A stretch of 64,000 nucleotides of DNA, taken from Paenibacillus bouchesdurhonensis (GTDB lineage: Bacteria > Bacillota > Bacilli > Paenibacillales > Paenibacillaceae). How positions within the stretch are numbered: position 1 is the stretch's first letter; each line of letters begins with the position of its first letter. Location: positions 1,942,696-2,006,695 of the forward strand of contig NZ_LT732548.1 in NCBI RefSeq assembly GCF_900155685.1, written 5' to 3'. Of this stretch, positions 63,999 to 64,000 are shown piece after piece. The notes beneath the pieces were generated by a model. It searched no databases. It was not told the DNA's origin and worked only from the letters and a program-made list of their open reading frames with translations. A program made the translations under genes and the position numbers.

Positions 63999-64000
63999 TA

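Overview
The window looks like a chromosomal stretch of a spore-forming, Gram-positive soil or plant-associated bacterium of the Paenibacillus type (Bacillota). The evidence is a spoVAC-spoVAD-spoVAE trio, the Bacillus-type yqeG-yqeH-aroE-yhbY-nadD-yqeK-rsfS-yqeM housekeeping cluster, an S-layer-homology (SLH) anchored giant exoprotein, CUT1 sugar transporters without their own ATPase, a YesM/YesN-type two-component pair, many AraC regulators, strong GGAGG ribosome binding sites and clean Rho-independent terminators. The species assignment is inference; no rRNA or tRNA gene is seen.

Layout. 1-14.7 kb: the 3' end of a sugar-binding lipoprotein gene, a GH95 fucosidase-type enzyme, a VanX-like D,D-dipeptidase lipoprotein, a 2054-residue SLH protein with an alginate-lyase-like catalytic domain, then a divergent AraC regulator / GH42 beta-galactosidase pair. 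14.8-18.4 kb: M42 aminopeptidase, a 25-residue membrane peptide gene, and the spoVA operon. 18.4-19.0 kb: an intergenic region full of short repeats. 19.0-23.5 kb: MoxR ATPase, DUF58 protein and membrane transglutaminase. 23.6-30.0 kb: the conserved yqeG-yqeM ribosome/NAD/shikimate cluster, with a CvfB-like gene inserted. 30.0-31.3 kb: a gene-poor scar with a truncated unknown gene, short repeats in both orientations and a decayed IS630-type transposase. 31.3-43.1 kb: a sugar-uptake locus (binding protein, two permeases, GH43, second binding protein, histidine kinase, response regulator, GH2). 43.3-48.0 kb: TIM-barrel isomerase-like protein, small excisionase-like HTH protein, RNase J, M20 amidohydrolase and a broken MFS gene. 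48.1-54.8 kb: a beta-glucoside PTS operon (EIIBC, LacI regulator, GH1, old-yellow-enzyme/FAD reductase, EIIA). 54.9-57.0 kb: an AraC remnant, then an XRE-TPR regulator gene overlapping a 38-codon secreted-peptide gene, read here as a candidate RRNPP peptide-signalling pair. 57.0-64.0 kb: AraC regulator divergent from a GH127 beta-L-arabinofuranosidase, a GH51 arabinofuranosidase, a DUF6171-like protein and an ArsR-type regulator.

Functional theme. Much of the window serves the breakdown of plant-derived glycans rich in L-arabinose, galactose and fucose: GH43, GH51, GH127, GH42, GH2 and GH95, each beside a transporter or its own regulator. A separate PTS system takes up beta-glucosides. The most interesting item is the regulator/peptide pair at 55408-56884. 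Also notable are an AraC-type direct repeat with an exact 21-bp period in front of GH42, a four-part control region in front of the PTS operon, a reductase inside the PTS operon, and several families of short intergenic repeats.
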